A stretch of DNA of 37,372 nucleotides, taken from Candidatus Delongbacteria bacterium. GTDB taxonomy: Bacteria; CAIWAD01; BS150m-G50. The position numbers and the translations under genes were made by a program. Shown one piece after another: positions 9,217 to 18,794 of the stretch. The DNA is taken from contig JADHUQ010000003.1 of assembly GCA_016784425.1 (NCBI GenBank), positions 1-37,372 of the forward strand, read 5' to 3'. The notes beneath the pieces are model-generated. The model was not told the DNA's origin. It was given only the letters and a program-made list of their open reading frames with translations, and did not search any database. Numbering within the stretch: the first letter of the stretch is position 1; each line of letters opens with the position of its first letter.

Positions 9217-10457
9217 TCTGTATTCTGGCTTGCAGCGAATCGTGCTTGCAGCATGCTGGCCAGTTTTTGGAGCAGCGACCAGGCTACCGCCTCTTTGTGA
9301 CCGGACAACTCTTCGCTGGTGCCATCCGGGGTCATCAGGTTCAATCTGATTTCATCCCCCTCCAAACCCTGGTCCGGATGGTTGAGACAGATAAGGTCGA
9401 GTTGCTTGCTCTCCATTTTCCGCCTGGCTTCACTTTCACCGTCATCTGTTTCCAGGGCAAAACCGATCAGCAACTGCTGCTGCTTCCTGGCACCCATCCG
9501 CGCCAGGATATCCGGTGCAGCCTCTAACTTGAGATCTGGAACACGCTCCCCCTTTTTCAGTTTGCTAGCACTATAGAGCGGCATCCAGTCGGTAACGGCT
9601 GCTGCAGCGATAAAAACATCACAGTTGTCAAATTCGCCACCCACAACCTGCTCCATCTCGCGGGCGGTGGTAACCTGCAGCAGACGGCAACCGATCGGTG
9701 GTGCCAGTTGGGTGGGGCCGCTGACGAGGGTGACCTCAGCTCCCAGTACTGCCGCAGCTTCTGCCAGGGCATATCCCAGGCGTCCTGAGGAGCGATTGGA
9801 AAGATAGCGTACCGGATCGAGTGGTTCTCGGGTGGGACCGGCGTTTATCAACAACCGTGAGCCTTTAAGTGACATTCCCGCTGACAGCAGCCAACCGGCA
9901 GCACGGGCGATTGCGACCGGCTCCGCCAGTTTGCCAGTGCCGGTATCGCCACAGGCCAGCGCACCGGAGACTGGATCCACCAGGTGGACACCCTGTGTGC
10001 GTAACAGTTCCAGGTTACGCTGCACGGCGGGATTGTGATACATGCGTGTATTCATGGCTGGAGCAAAAAGCTGGGGACAGTCACAGGCACAGATGGTGGT
10101 ACTCAAGAGGTCATCGCAGATGCCACCGGCGGCTTTACCGATGATATTTGCCGTGGCGGGTGCTACCAGCAGGAGGTCGGCCCAACGGGCAATCTCGATA
10201 TGATCGATCTCCCAGTGAGCAGGATCGCTGAAACTGTCAACCAGTGTAGGGAAACCGGTCAGACTGCTGAAGGTCAGAGGTGTGACAAAGCGGGTGGCGT
10301 TGCGTGTCATAATCACCCGCACCTGTGCTTCACCGCGTTGCAGGTGGCGTAACAGTTCAACCGCCCGGTAGGCGGCAATTCCACCGGTAACACCGAGGAT
10401 GAGCTTTTTATTTTTCAGCAGCTGCGTCGTCATCCTTTTCCCCACCGGAGTCATCAT
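9213..10457 (-). CDS. coaBC: Bifunctional phosphopantothenoylcysteine decarboxylase / phosphopantothenate-cysteine ligase
   Basis: KLILGVTGGIAAYRAVELLRHLQRGEAQVRVIMTRNATRFVTPLTF..., APAMNTRMYHNPAVQRNL, INAGPTREPLDPVRYLSNRSSGRLGYALAEAA. Start may be at 10433. Confidence 0.95.
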   Translation of the reverse strand: MMTPVGKRMTTQLLKNKKLILGVTGGIAAYRAVELLRHLQRGEAQVRVIMTRNATRFVTPLTFSSLTGFPTLVDSFSDPAHWEIDHIEIARWADLLLVAPATANIIGKAAGGICDDLLSTTICACDCPQLFAPAMNTRMYHNPAVQRNLELLRTQGVHLVDPVSGALACGDTGTGKLAEPVAIARAAGWLLSAGMSLKGSRLLINAGPTREPLDPVRYLSNRSSGRLGYALAEAAAVLGAEVTLVSGPTQLAPPIGCRLLQVTTAREMEQVVGGEFDNCDVFIAAAAVTDWMPLYSASKLKKGERVPDLKLEAAPDILARMGARKQQQLLIGFALETDDGESEARRKMESKQLDLICLNHPDQGLEGDEIRLNLMTPDGTSEELSGHKEAVAWSLLQKLASMLQARFAASQNTD

Positions 10458-10731
10458 TCAGATAGTGGTAGTTCAGTTTTTTGTCCAGCATCTCCTGGAT
10501 TGCTGTAGTGGTCGCTTTGGGAAACTTGGGTACGACAAACTCATTTTCCGGTTCCAAGATGTAATCGGGATCACCCATGGTGTCCAGGTACTCCTGACGG
10601 AGTTTCTCAATAGTGTCGTGCTGCAACTGGTTTATCTGACGAGCACGTTGAGCCATGATGAGGATAGCTTCGTAGATGTTCTTGGCTGTTCCATCAAAAT
10701 CTGAGGCTGTTGTTTTCTGGAAATTCGTCAC
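10408..10731 (-). CDS. rpoZ: DNA-directed RNA polymerase omega subunit-like protein
   Basis: 107 aa; NIYEAILIMAQRARQINQL resembles the omega/Rpb6 core motif; located between gmk and coaBC, as rpoZ typically is. Confidence 0.75.
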   Translation of the reverse strand: MTNFQKTTASDFDGTAKNIYEAILIMAQRARQINQLQHDTIEKLRQEYLDTMGDPDYILEPENEFVVPKFPKATTTAIQEMLDKKLNYHYLNDDSGGEKDDDAAAEK

Positions 10732-10752
10732 TGGGTTTCCTTTCCTTTATTC

Positions 10753-11334
10753 TCAATTGTTGTTTTGCAGGATCCGGTCAATCAACTCTGATATGACCTG
10801 AATGGTCTCTTCGATCGGCCCGTCATTATCCACCCGATAATGAAACCGGGTAGCAAGTGTCAACTCGCTTTCCAGCCGGGACAACCTTAGTTCAATCTGC
10901 TCCGGCGTCTCGGATTTACGCCCTACCAGGCGGAGACGGTAAACCGCCGGATCGGTCACCTGGATGAAAATCAGATGCGGCTGCTCCAGCACTTGTTTCA
11001 GAGTCAGCGCTCCCTTGACATCCACATCGAAAACAGGATAGCGGCCTTTTTCCCAGATGCGGTCCACTTCGGCCCGGAGCGTTCCATAACGATGGTCGTG
11101 CACCGGTTCCCACTCCAGGAATTCTCCCCCCGCCAGACGCCGATCAAACTCCTCATTGGACAGGTAATAGTAATTACGGCCCTCCTGTTCCAGGTTTCGA
11201 GCCGGTCTGGTAGTACAGGAGATTGAGAATTCCAGATCGTCCCGTTGCCCCAATAAGCGTCTGATGATAGTGGTTTTGCCGGTACCACTGGGTGCTGCTA
11301 TTACAAAGGCATGCGGTAAACGCTTTTCCGACAA
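10753..11334 (-). CDS. gmk: Guanylate kinase
   Basis: 193 aa; AFVIAAPSGTGKTTIIRRLL, SCTTRPARNLEQEGRNYYYLSNEEF, EFLEWEPVHDHRYGT. Confidence 0.95.
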   Translation of the reverse strand: MSEKRLPHAFVIAAPSGTGKTTIIRRLLGQRDDLEFSISCTTRPARNLEQEGRNYYYLSNEEFDRRLAGGEFLEWEPVHDHRYGTLRAEVDRIWEKGRYPVFDVDVKGALTLKQVLEQPHLIFIQVTDPAVYRLRLVGRKSETPEQIELRLSRLESELTLATRFHYRVDNDGPIEETIQVISELIDRILQNNN

Positions 11335-11336
11335 CG

Positions 11337-12212
11337 CTACTCCAGATTCTGTACCTGCTCACGCAGGCATTCCAGTTCCTCTTTGATGCTGACCACCAGG
11401 TGTGAGATTTCAGCCGAAACGCTTTTGGAAGCGATGGTGTTTCCCTCGCGGTTCATCTCCTGCAGCAGGAAGTTGAGCTTCTTGCCGATCGGTTCCTGTT
11501 CCCGCAGTGTCCCCCTGAACAGCTTGATATGGCTGCGTAGACGAGTGATCTCCTCGTTGATGTCGAGTTTATCCGCCAGCATTGCGACCTCGAGATCAAG
11601 CCGTTCCGGCGTCATGTTCTGTCGCTCAGTCAATTTGGCAACGCGTTTCATGATTGTATCACGTACGGTGTCGCGGTTACGCCGGAAGGTAGTGTTGACC
11701 AATCCCAGCTGTTGTTCCATCGCCAGCAGGCGTTGACGGAAATCAACCAGCAATTCCCGCCCTTCGGCAGTGCGCATCTTCCGGAACTCCCGCAGGGCAT
11801 GTTGCAGTGCTGTCTGGGTCAGTGTCCACAGCTCCGGGTTCTCACGATTCTTGCGTGTTTCGCTGAGCAGGCTGCTGAAGGCGGGCAGATGGGAAAGACG
11901 CAGGTCGTTTTCCAGGCCATGACGTCGAGCCAGCTGGTCAGCCTCTTTGAGCAATCTCCCGATCATATCCGGCCGGAGGTTACCTAGACCCCCCTCCTCA
12001 ACTCGTGTCACCGCGATATAGAGATTCAGTTTACCCCGGGCGACCTGTGCCTTAACCAGATCACGCACCTCCTGCTGATAAAAATAGAGTTCTCGTGGCA
12101 GGTGAAGATTGAGATCGAGGAAACGGCTGTTGACGGCGGAAACCTCCGCGAACACCTCCCAGGTGGAACTGCTGCGGGAAGCGCGTCCAAATCCGGTCAT
12201 GCTTTTTACCAT
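11337..12212 (-). CDS. yicC: YicC family endoribonuclease-like protein
   Basis: 291 aa; MVKSMTGFGRAS N-terminus and HIKLFRGTLREQEPIGKKLNFLLQEMNREGNTIASKS C-terminus diagnostic of YicC/YloC. Confidence 0.93.
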   Translation of the reverse strand: MVKSMTGFGRASRSSSTWEVFAEVSAVNSRFLDLNLHLPRELYFYQQEVRDLVKAQVARGKLNLYIAVTRVEEGGLGNLRPDMIGRLLKEADQLARRHGLENDLRLSHLPAFSSLLSETRKNRENPELWTLTQTALQHALREFRKMRTAEGRELLVDFRQRLLAMEQQLGLVNTTFRRNRDTVRDTIMKRVAKLTERQNMTPERLDLEVAMLADKLDINEEITRLRSHIKLFRGTLREQEPIGKKLNFLLQEMNREGNTIASKSVSAEISHLVVSIKEELECLREQVQNLE

Positions 12213-12325
12213 ATCACCTCGTTAAGTCACAGTTGCAGGTGTGATGTTCTCTTTTCAGGGTATTACCATGATTATCCCGGAACAGTAACTCCGAGCCGCC
12301 TACATATCTGAAATTCAGAACCTAA

Positions 12326-12354
12326 ATTATACCTTTTCCTGTTGCGGATTTCAA
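12326..12354 (-). promoter_or_regulatory. Near-consensus sigma70 promoter for the yicC-gmk-rpoZ-coaBC-udg-dnaB-relA block
   Basis: On the minus strand: TTGAAA (12349-12354), 17-bp spacer, TATAAT (12326-12331), upstream of yicC start at 12212. Confidence 0.75.
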
Positions 12355-12417
12355 CTGAAAAGGAGGGGATACTGTTTTAGCTGCCGGGACGGTTTGATTG
12401 GGAAAACCGACGGATCG

Positions 12418-12900
12418 CTAATCGGTGTCGGCTTCCTCATTGATTTCCGGTTGGATCCTGTTCACTTCGGCTTCGGTCAGCGGTAACCAGGTGATCGCCC
12501 CGGAGGGGCAGAACTTGACACACATGGGATCACCGTCGCAAAGATCGCACTTCACCGGGTAATCGGTAACCGGATCGAAATAGATATTCCCGAAAGGACA
12601 GGCGGCCACACAGAGATGACAACGAACACAGCGGAGATCGTGGTGCACCAGAGCACCGGTCTCCAGGTTCCACTGCAGTGCATTGGTGGGACAAATGGTG
12701 GCGCAGGCTGCCTCGTCACATTGCAGGCAGATAAGAGGCGTATTGATCAGTCGGGATTCATCCGCTTTGATGACCTTGATGTTGATGCGGGATTTTCCCG
12801 GTTGCCCCTGCAGACTGCTGTGGGTAAAGGCGCAGGCCAGTTCGCAGGACTTACAGGCGATACAGAGTTCCGGGCGGACATGAAATCGGTTTTCCATCAA
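12418..12900 (-). CDS. Polyferredoxin, CooF/HycB-like, four [4Fe-4S] motifs
   Basis: 160 aa; CIACKSCELAC, CLQCDEAACATICP, CVRCHLCVAACPFG, CDLCDGDPMCVKFCP. Confidence 0.88.
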   Translation of the reverse strand: MMENRFHVRPELCIACKSCELACAFTHSSLQGQPGKSRINIKVIKADESRLINTPLICLQCDEAACATICPTNALQWNLETGALVHHDLRCVRCHLCVAACPFGNIYFDPVTDYPVKCDLCDGDPMCVKFCPSGAITWLPLTEAEVNRIQPEINEEADTD

Positions 12901-13673
12901 ATCACCTCTTCCGATCTGTCAATGATCCTGTTGAACCTGTCGACGGTCTGTTTCTGCTTGCAGTCAGCGCACTGTTCCAGGTAGTCTTCCGGCAGCTGCT
13001 GCCGTTCGCTGAAGTACTGCTTCATCTCGGGTGTCAGCTTGAGGGAGCGCCCACATTCGCTGCAGGCGATCAGTTTGAACTCCTTATACCAGATCTTACG
13101 TTTTAATCCCCGCTCTTCGAACCTGATGTGACCGGTCGGGCAAACCTGGGCGCAGATAGTGCAACCGATACAACTGGCGGATGGTTCACTGAAAGGGGTA
13201 TCCACCTTTTTCAATCTGCCCCGTTCCACAGTGGCGATGGCGTTCATACCGAGCTCGCTGCAGACACGGGTACAGAGACCGCAGAGAATACAATCATCAC
13301 CTGCCGCATCCACTACGTAGCTGCTGGCCAGGATTCCATATTCAGACGCCAGATCCTGGATTACCCTGGAGTTGGGACTGGAAGCGAGCAGCAGATCGAG
13401 GATGGTGCAGCGGATCCGGGTAACTTCGCTGGAATGAGTCTGTACGATCAATCCCTCCTCTACCGGAAAGAGGCAGGAGGTGACATAATTCTTCCAGCCG
13501 TCCCAGCTCTGCCGGGTGATCTCCACTGTACAGAGACGACAGGCGCCAAAGGGCTCCACCGCTGCGTGATGACAGAGGGCGGGGATTTCGATATCCTGCC
13601 GGCGAATAGTCTCCAACAGCATTTCTCCCGCCGGTGCCTTTATCTGCTTTCCATTTATGGTCAATGTTACCAT
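12897..13673 (-). CDS. NuoG/HoxU-like [2Fe-2S]/[4Fe-4S] electron-transfer subunit
   Basis: 258 aa; N-terminal [2Fe-2S] pattern CHH...FGACRLC...C, then CILCGLCTRVC and CIGCTICAQVC [4Fe-4S] pairs; C-terminal CSEC...CADC. Confidence 0.85.
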   Translation of the reverse strand: MVTLTINGKQIKAPAGEMLLETIRRQDIEIPALCHHAAVEPFGACRLCTVEITRQSWDGWKNYVTSCLFPVEEGLIVQTHSSEVTRIRCTILDLLLASSPNSRVIQDLASEYGILASSYVVDAAGDDCILCGLCTRVCSELGMNAIATVERGRLKKVDTPFSEPSASCIGCTICAQVCPTGHIRFEERGLKRKIWYKEFKLIACSECGRSLKLTPEMKQYFSERQQLPEDYLEQCADCKQKQTVDRFNRIIDRSEEVI

Positions 13674-13682
13674 GCAAGGCTC

Positions 13683-15536
13683 CTAGTGAACTTCTACAGC
13701 ATCAAAATTACACACCGCCATGCAGGCACCGCATTGTGTGCACTTGTCCTGATCGATGACATGCAATTTCTTCTTTTCCCCGGTGATGGCCACATCCGCG
13801 CAGGGCTTCACACAGGCTCCACACCCGGTACATTTTTCGTTGATCGTATAGATGATCAGATCCCGACAAACACCGGCCGGGCACCGTCTGTGCAGGATAT
13901 GCTCCAGGTACTCCTCCCTGAAGTACTTCAACGTTGAGAGCAACGGGTTGGGGCCGGATTGTCCGAGACCGCAGAGGGATCCGCGGACGATAACCTCCGA
14001 CAGCTGCTCCATCCTGTCGAGATCCTGCTCACTGCCCTGCCCCGCACAGACCTTCTGGACCAGGCCATGCAACTGGTAGAGCCCTTCACGACAGGGAACA
14101 CATTTGCCGCACGATTCCTTGACCAGAAACTCCAGGAAGTATCTGGCGACATCCACCATGCAGGTCAGGTCGTCCATGACTATCATACCACCGGAACCCA
14201 TCATGGAGCCGTTGGCGGTCAGGGTGTCAAAGTCAACCGGCAGGTCTAGCATTGAATCCGGCAGACAGCCACCTGAAGGTCCACCGGTCTGAACCGCCTT
14301 AAACGGCCGGTCGTCGATAATCCCGCCACCCACATCAAAGATAATCCGCCGCAGGGTGATCCCCATGGGGACTTCGATCAGGCCGGTGTTACGTACTTTG
14401 CCGACCAGTGAGAACACCTTGGTGCCGGCTGACTTGGGGGTGCCTATCTTGCAGTACCAGTTGGCTCCCTTATCAATTATGATCGGGACATTGGCATAGG
14501 TTTCGACATTGTTCAGTACGGTGGGTTGATCGTAGAGACCCTTCACAACTGAGCGGATGTATTTGGCGCGGGGTTCGCCCACTTCACCGGCGACAGATTT
14601 CATCAGGGCTGATGATTCCCCGCAGACAAAAGCACCAGCCCCACGGGCGATACGGATGTCAAAGGAGAATTCAGTGCCAAAGATGTTCTTCCCCAACAGA
14701 CCGATCTCGCGACAGTCTTCGATCGCTTTTTGAACATGTATAACAGCCAGCGGATATTCTTCGCGCACATAAATGTAGCCCTGGTTGGCACCGACCGCAT
14801 AGGCTGCGATGATCATACCCTCCAGCACTGCGTGAGGATCCCCTTCCATGATGCTGCGATCCATGAACGCGCCGGGGTCACCCTCGTCGCCATTGCAGAC
14901 GACATAGCGCATCTCGGACTCGACGTCGGCACAGGTCTGCCATTTGCGACCGGTTGAGAAACCGCCGCCGCCGCGACCACGCAGCCCCGAGCGTGAGATT
15001 TCGTCAATCACCTCCTGTGGTTGCATCCTGCGCAGAGCCTTGTCGAGTGCTGCATAACCGCCGTTGCCGATGTACTCCTTGATATCGTGTGGGGCAATCT
15101 TACCCAGATTCCGTAATACAATACGCTGCTGGTGCGTAAAAAAATCAACTTCCGGATAATGGGTTATTTTCTGTCCATCGACCGGGTTGGTGAAAAGCAA
15201 CCGCTCGATCACTACCCCCTTGCGGATAGTAGTATCGATGATGTCGGTTACCTGGCTGGTTTTGACCTTGGTATAGAAGATACCTTCCGGTTCAATAATC
15301 ACCAGAGGACCCTGCTCACAGAAACCGTGACACCCGGTAGACCGCACCGCTTCGAAGGAAAACCCGGTGATCCGCTTCTTCTTCATGACAATCCGGAATT
15401 CATCAACGATGGCCTGAGCACCGTTGGCAAGACAGCCGGTACCGCAGCAGATCAGTGCTTTCCTGGTGAACTGCTTGTCCCGGGTCAGGAAATCCCTTTG
15501 AACCTGCTTGAGTTGCCTGGAATTCTTAATACACAT
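13683..15536 (-). CDS. NuoF-like NAD(H)/FMN-binding subunit with N-terminal thioredoxin-like [2Fe-2S] and C-terminal 2x[4Fe-4S] domains (HydB/HndC type)
   Basis: 617 aa; RGRGGGGFSTGRKW, CNGDEGDPGAFMDR, GAGAFVCGESSALMKSVAGEVGEPR, ESCGKCVPCREG, and C-terminal CTGCGACVKPC / CTQCGACMAVC. Confidence 0.94.
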   Translation of the reverse strand: MCIKNSRQLKQVQRDFLTRDKQFTRKALICCGTGCLANGAQAIVDEFRIVMKKKRITGFSFEAVRSTGCHGFCEQGPLVIIEPEGIFYTKVKTSQVTDIIDTTIRKGVVIERLLFTNPVDGQKITHYPEVDFFTHQQRIVLRNLGKIAPHDIKEYIGNGGYAALDKALRRMQPQEVIDEISRSGLRGRGGGGFSTGRKWQTCADVESEMRYVVCNGDEGDPGAFMDRSIMEGDPHAVLEGMIIAAYAVGANQGYIYVREEYPLAVIHVQKAIEDCREIGLLGKNIFGTEFSFDIRIARGAGAFVCGESSALMKSVAGEVGEPRAKYIRSVVKGLYDQPTVLNNVETYANVPIIIDKGANWYCKIGTPKSAGTKVFSLVGKVRNTGLIEVPMGITLRRIIFDVGGGIIDDRPFKAVQTGGPSGGCLPDSMLDLPVDFDTLTANGSMMGSGGMIVMDDLTCMVDVARYFLEFLVKESCGKCVPCREGLYQLHGLVQKVCAGQGSEQDLDRMEQLSEVIVRGSLCGLGQSGPNPLLSTLKYFREEYLEHILHRRCPAGVCRDLIIYTINEKCTGCGACVKPCADVAITGEKKKLHVIDQDKCTQCGACMAVCNFDAVEVH

Positions 15537-15537
15537 G

Positions 15538-15993
15538 CTACTTCCTCTTCAGCAGTTTCGCGGCCTTGTTGACGTTCAGAGAACCGTGGTACTTCTCATT
15601 GACGATCACCACCGGAGCCATCGCACAGGCGCCAACACAGGCAACCGCCTCAAGAGTATACTCACTGTCACTGGTAGTCTCCCCGGCTGAAATACCCAGT
15701 TTGTGCTCCAGTTGATCCTGGATCAACCTGGCGCCACGAATGTGGCAGGCGGTTCCCAGACAGACCTTCACGATATTTTTACCACGCGGTTTCAATGAGA
15801 AGGAGTTATAGAAGGTAGCTATGGATGCCACCTTGCTCAGCGGTACAGCGAGTGTCTCGGCGGTCAGGGTCAGAGCTTCCGGTGGAAGATAGTGGTACTC
15901 CTGCTGTATGTCCTGCAGTATCATGATGAGCGACTCCGAGCTTTGCCGGTGTCGGGCGATGATCTCGGGTAACCTGCTGAAGTCTTGACACAT
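15538..15993 (-). CDS. NuoE-like [2Fe-2S] thioredoxin-fold subunit
   Basis: 151 aa; LIMILQDIQQEYHYLPPEAL, ATFYNSFSLKPRGKNIVKVCLGTACHIRGA, EAVACVGACAMAPVVIVNEKYHG. Confidence 0.93.
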   Translation of the reverse strand: MCQDFSRLPEIIARHRQSSESLIMILQDIQQEYHYLPPEALTLTAETLAVPLSKVASIATFYNSFSLKPRGKNIVKVCLGTACHIRGARLIQDQLEHKLGISAGETTSDSEYTLEAVACVGACAMAPVVIVNEKYHGSLNVNKAAKLLKRK

Positions 15994-16042
15994 AATCTTT
16001 CCTTATGCCTGCCGGGTGTCCCGGTCTGAATCAATACACTGG

Positions 16043-16594
16043 CTAAGCGTTAATCCCACTCTGTGAGATGGAGTTTTTACCGTGGCGAAAACAGGCGATA
16101 TTCAGCTCGATAAACTGCGGTTTGGCGGCAAAGCTCTGACGAATATGTTCTTCGACAGTCTCATCAGGAATGATCCCGGTGACAGCTTGAAATACACCCA
16201 GGATCACCATGTTGGCCGCCCGGGGATTGCCCAACTCCTGGGCAATGTCATTCGCCCTGATCTGGTACTGTATCAGATCATCCCGTTCACTGACGATGTC
16301 GATCAGGGAACTGTTGATAATCAGTTTGCCGCCGGTCTGCATCATCGGTGCAAATTTCTCCAGTGATGGCCGGTTCATGGCGATGACCACACTGGGTGTG
16401 GAAACGACCGGCGAGGCTACCGGTTCATCCGCCAGCACCACTGCGACATTGGCAGTCCCCCCCCGCATTTCAGGTCCGTAAGAGGGAAGCCAGCTGACAT
16501 ACAGGTTTCCCGCCATACCGGCATAAGCTATAATCTGTCCTGCCCGCAGGATGCCCTGTCCGCCAAAGCCGGCGAAGACTGACTGAATCAACAT
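16043..16594 (-). CDS. vorC: 2-oxoacid:ferredoxin oxidoreductase gamma subunit
   Basis: 183 aa; MLIQSVFAGFGGQGILRAGQIIAYAGM...YGPEMRGGTANVAVVL typical of POR/KOR/VOR gamma domain. Confidence 0.85.
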   Translation of the reverse strand: MLIQSVFAGFGGQGILRAGQIIAYAGMAGNLYVSWLPSYGPEMRGGTANVAVVLADEPVASPVVSTPSVVIAMNRPSLEKFAPMMQTGGKLIINSSLIDIVSERDDLIQYQIRANDIAQELGNPRAANMVILGVFQAVTGIIPDETVEEHIRQSFAAKPQFIELNIACFRHGKNSISQSGINA

Positions 16595-16597
16595 CGG

Positions 16598-17353
16598 CTA
16601 AACCTCCTCCGGCGACTTCAGAATACCCAGCTTGTAGTGTTGCAGCGTATTGTCCCGAATATGCTCGAGAGACTGTTGTGGGGTCAACCCCCAGTTGGTC
16701 GGACAGGTTGAAAGAATCTCGACCAGCGAGAAACAACGGTTGTCTACCTGGTTCTGGAAAGCACGCCTGATCAGTTTTTTGGTCTGGATCTGGTGCAGCC
16801 CATCATGGACGGAACAACGTACGATGAAACCGGGGGTGGCCTGCGTAGCCAGTGCTTCCGATACGGCAACCGGGAAACCGGTCTGGCTGACATCGCGTCC
16901 GTCGGGTGAGGTGGTGGTGACCTGTTCCGGCAGGGTCGTTGGTGCCATCTGGCCACCAGTCATTCCATAAATACCGTTGTTTATAAAAATAACGGTTATC
17001 TTTTCGCCACGGTTGGCAGCATGAAATATCTCGTTGAAACCGATCGAGGCCAGATCGCCATCACCCTGGTAGGTATAGAGGATCAGATCGGGTCGGGCCC
17101 GTTTGGCTCCTGTTGCCAGGGCGGGTGCACGACCGTGTGGAGCTTCCATGAAATCGTTGTTGAGATAGTTGTAAATCAGCACGGCGCATCCCACCGGTGC
17201 GACACCGACAGTACGTTCCCTGATATTCAGTTCTTCAAGCACTTCCGCCACCATCCGGTGGACCACTCCATGGGTACAACCGGGACAATAGTGAGTCGGA
17301 ACATCCTTCATCGCCGTGGAGATCTTGAAAGCCAGCTCCATGGGGGACCTCAT
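16598..17353 (-). CDS. vorA: 2-oxoacid:ferredoxin oxidoreductase beta (TPP-binding) subunit
   Basis: 251 aa; HYCPGCTHGVVHRMVAEV, VGCAVL, HGRAPALATGAKRARPDLILYTYQGDGDLASIGFNEI, NNGIYGMTGGQMAPTT. Confidence 0.9.
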   Translation of the reverse strand: MRSPMELAFKISTAMKDVPTHYCPGCTHGVVHRMVAEVLEELNIRERTVGVAPVGCAVLIYNYLNNDFMEAPHGRAPALATGAKRARPDLILYTYQGDGDLASIGFNEIFHAANRGEKITVIFINNGIYGMTGGQMAPTTLPEQVTTTSPDGRDVSQTGFPVAVSEALATQATPGFIVRCSVHDGLHQIQTKKLIRRAFQNQVDNRCFSLVEILSTCPTNWGLTPQQSLEHIRDNTLQHYKLGILKSPEEV

Positions 17354-18402
17354 TTGATAAGTTTCAACAACTGCTGCCTGATCTCGGCCGGGGTTGGAAC
17401 GATACCACCGGTGCGTCCGTAAAATTGCACCGCCCGTCGTCCTCTTACAGCCAGCCGGACATCTTCCACCATTTGCCCGGTGCTCATCTCGATTGCTATC
17501 ACTTTGCGTGCCCTGGCAGCAGCTTTGTAGATAGCAGAACTGGGGAAAGGAAAGAGGGTGATCGGTCTGACAATACCCACCCGGTGGCCTTCCTGGTTCA
17601 GTTCATCGATGGCAGTTTTACAGATACGGGCCATCATCCCATAGGAGACGACCAGGACATCCATCTTATCTGTGACGGCATATTCTTCAAAGCGGATTTC
17701 GTGCTGCTCCATCAACCGGTACTTGGCGAGCAGTTCCAGATTATTGTTTTCCAGCTGCTGCGGATCGAGAAAAAGCGATTTCACAATGGTGGGTGGGCGA
17801 TCTTTAGCGCCGGTGTTGGCGTAACTGCGATCGATACCTTCAGGCGTATTATACTCACGAAATTCTACCGGTTCCATCATCTGCCCTATCATTCCATCCC
17901 CGATAATCATCACCGGATTGCGATATTTATCAGCCAGATCGAAGGCATCCATTACCAGGTCGGCAGCTTCCTGTACACCGGCCGGGGCCAGTACCAGCAG
18001 ACGGAAATCTCCATGACCACCCGCCTTGGTCGCCATGAAATAATCTGACTGGGCTGGCAGGATGCCGCCCAGGCCCGGTCCCCCCCGCACAATGTTGATC
18101 AACACTGCAGGTAACTGGGAACCGGCGAGGTAGGAAATTGCCTCTGACATCAGTGCAACGCCGGGACTGGAGGAGGAGGTGAAAACCCGCTCACCCACCG
18201 CAGCGGCGCCGTAAACCATATTAACAGCACCCAATTCGCTCTCAGCCTGGACAAAATGGCCACCCACTTCCGGGAGTCTTCTCACCATATATTCTGCTAT
18301 TTCTGTTTGCGGGGTTATTGGATAAGCAAAATAATTACGACAATTTGCACGTATAGCAGCTTCTCCAAGTGCCTCATTTCCTTTCATCAGTACTTTTGTC
18401 AT
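17350..18402 (-). CDS. vorB: 2-oxoacid:ferredoxin oxidoreductase alpha subunit (VorB-like)
   Basis: 350 aa; MTKVLMKGNEALGEAAIRANCRNYFAYPITPQTEIAEYMVRRLPEVGGHFVQAESELGAVNMVYGAAAVGERVFTSSSSPG, most reminiscent of VorB-type alpha subunits. Confidence 0.88.
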   Translation of the reverse strand: MTKVLMKGNEALGEAAIRANCRNYFAYPITPQTEIAEYMVRRLPEVGGHFVQAESELGAVNMVYGAAAVGERVFTSSSSPGVALMSEAISYLAGSQLPAVLINIVRGGPGLGGILPAQSDYFMATKAGGHGDFRLLVLAPAGVQEAADLVMDAFDLADKYRNPVMIIGDGMIGQMMEPVEFREYNTPEGIDRSYANTGAKDRPPTIVKSLFLDPQQLENNNLELLAKYRLMEQHEIRFEEYAVTDKMDVLVVSYGMMARICKTAIDELNQEGHRVGIVRPITLFPFPSSAIYKAAARARKVIAIEMSTGQMVEDVRLAVRGRRAVQFYGRTGGIVPTPAEIRQQLLKLIK

Positions 18403-18511
18403 ATTTTGTTCCTCAAAGGAGCTGTTGGCTTCCTGTCACCTGTATCAGAATAGGGAGCTGGCTCTTTCCAACCGGAAATCCTGTTTCCGGCGGGCAGCCG
18501 GGAAACTCGAA

Positions 18512-18745
18512 TCAGTAGTCGTAATAATGCACCATAACCCCGTTGAGCCCGATCTGAATCACCTGGTCCGGGCAGGTTACTGCACACAAACGGCAGCCGA
18601 TACACCGGGGTTGGTCTGCTACTTCAGCAAAGAAGTAACCCTTTTCATTTATGTTTTCAGAAATAGCGAGCACATGCTGGGGACAGGCGTAGATACAAAG
18701 CTCACAACCTTTGCATCGTTCCTGCCTGATCAGAACTCTGGGCAT
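18512..18745 (-). CDS. 2x[4Fe-4S] ferredoxin, delta subunit of the oxidoreductase
   Basis: 77 aa; CKGCELCIYACPQ and CIGCRLCAVTCPD. Confidence 0.88.
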   Translation of the reverse strand: MPRVLIRQERCKGCELCIYACPQHVLAISENINEKGYFFAEVADQPRCIGCRLCAVTCPDQVIQIGLNGVMVHYYDY

Positions 18746-18794
18746 AAGGACCTCTTCTTAAACAGAGCACCCTCCTGCAACCACAGGTGGGCAA

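Noticed and set aside
13128-13937. 269-aa plus-strand ORF antisense to the NuoG-/NuoF-like genes
   Set aside because: Fully explained by antisense open frame over Fe-S subunit genes.
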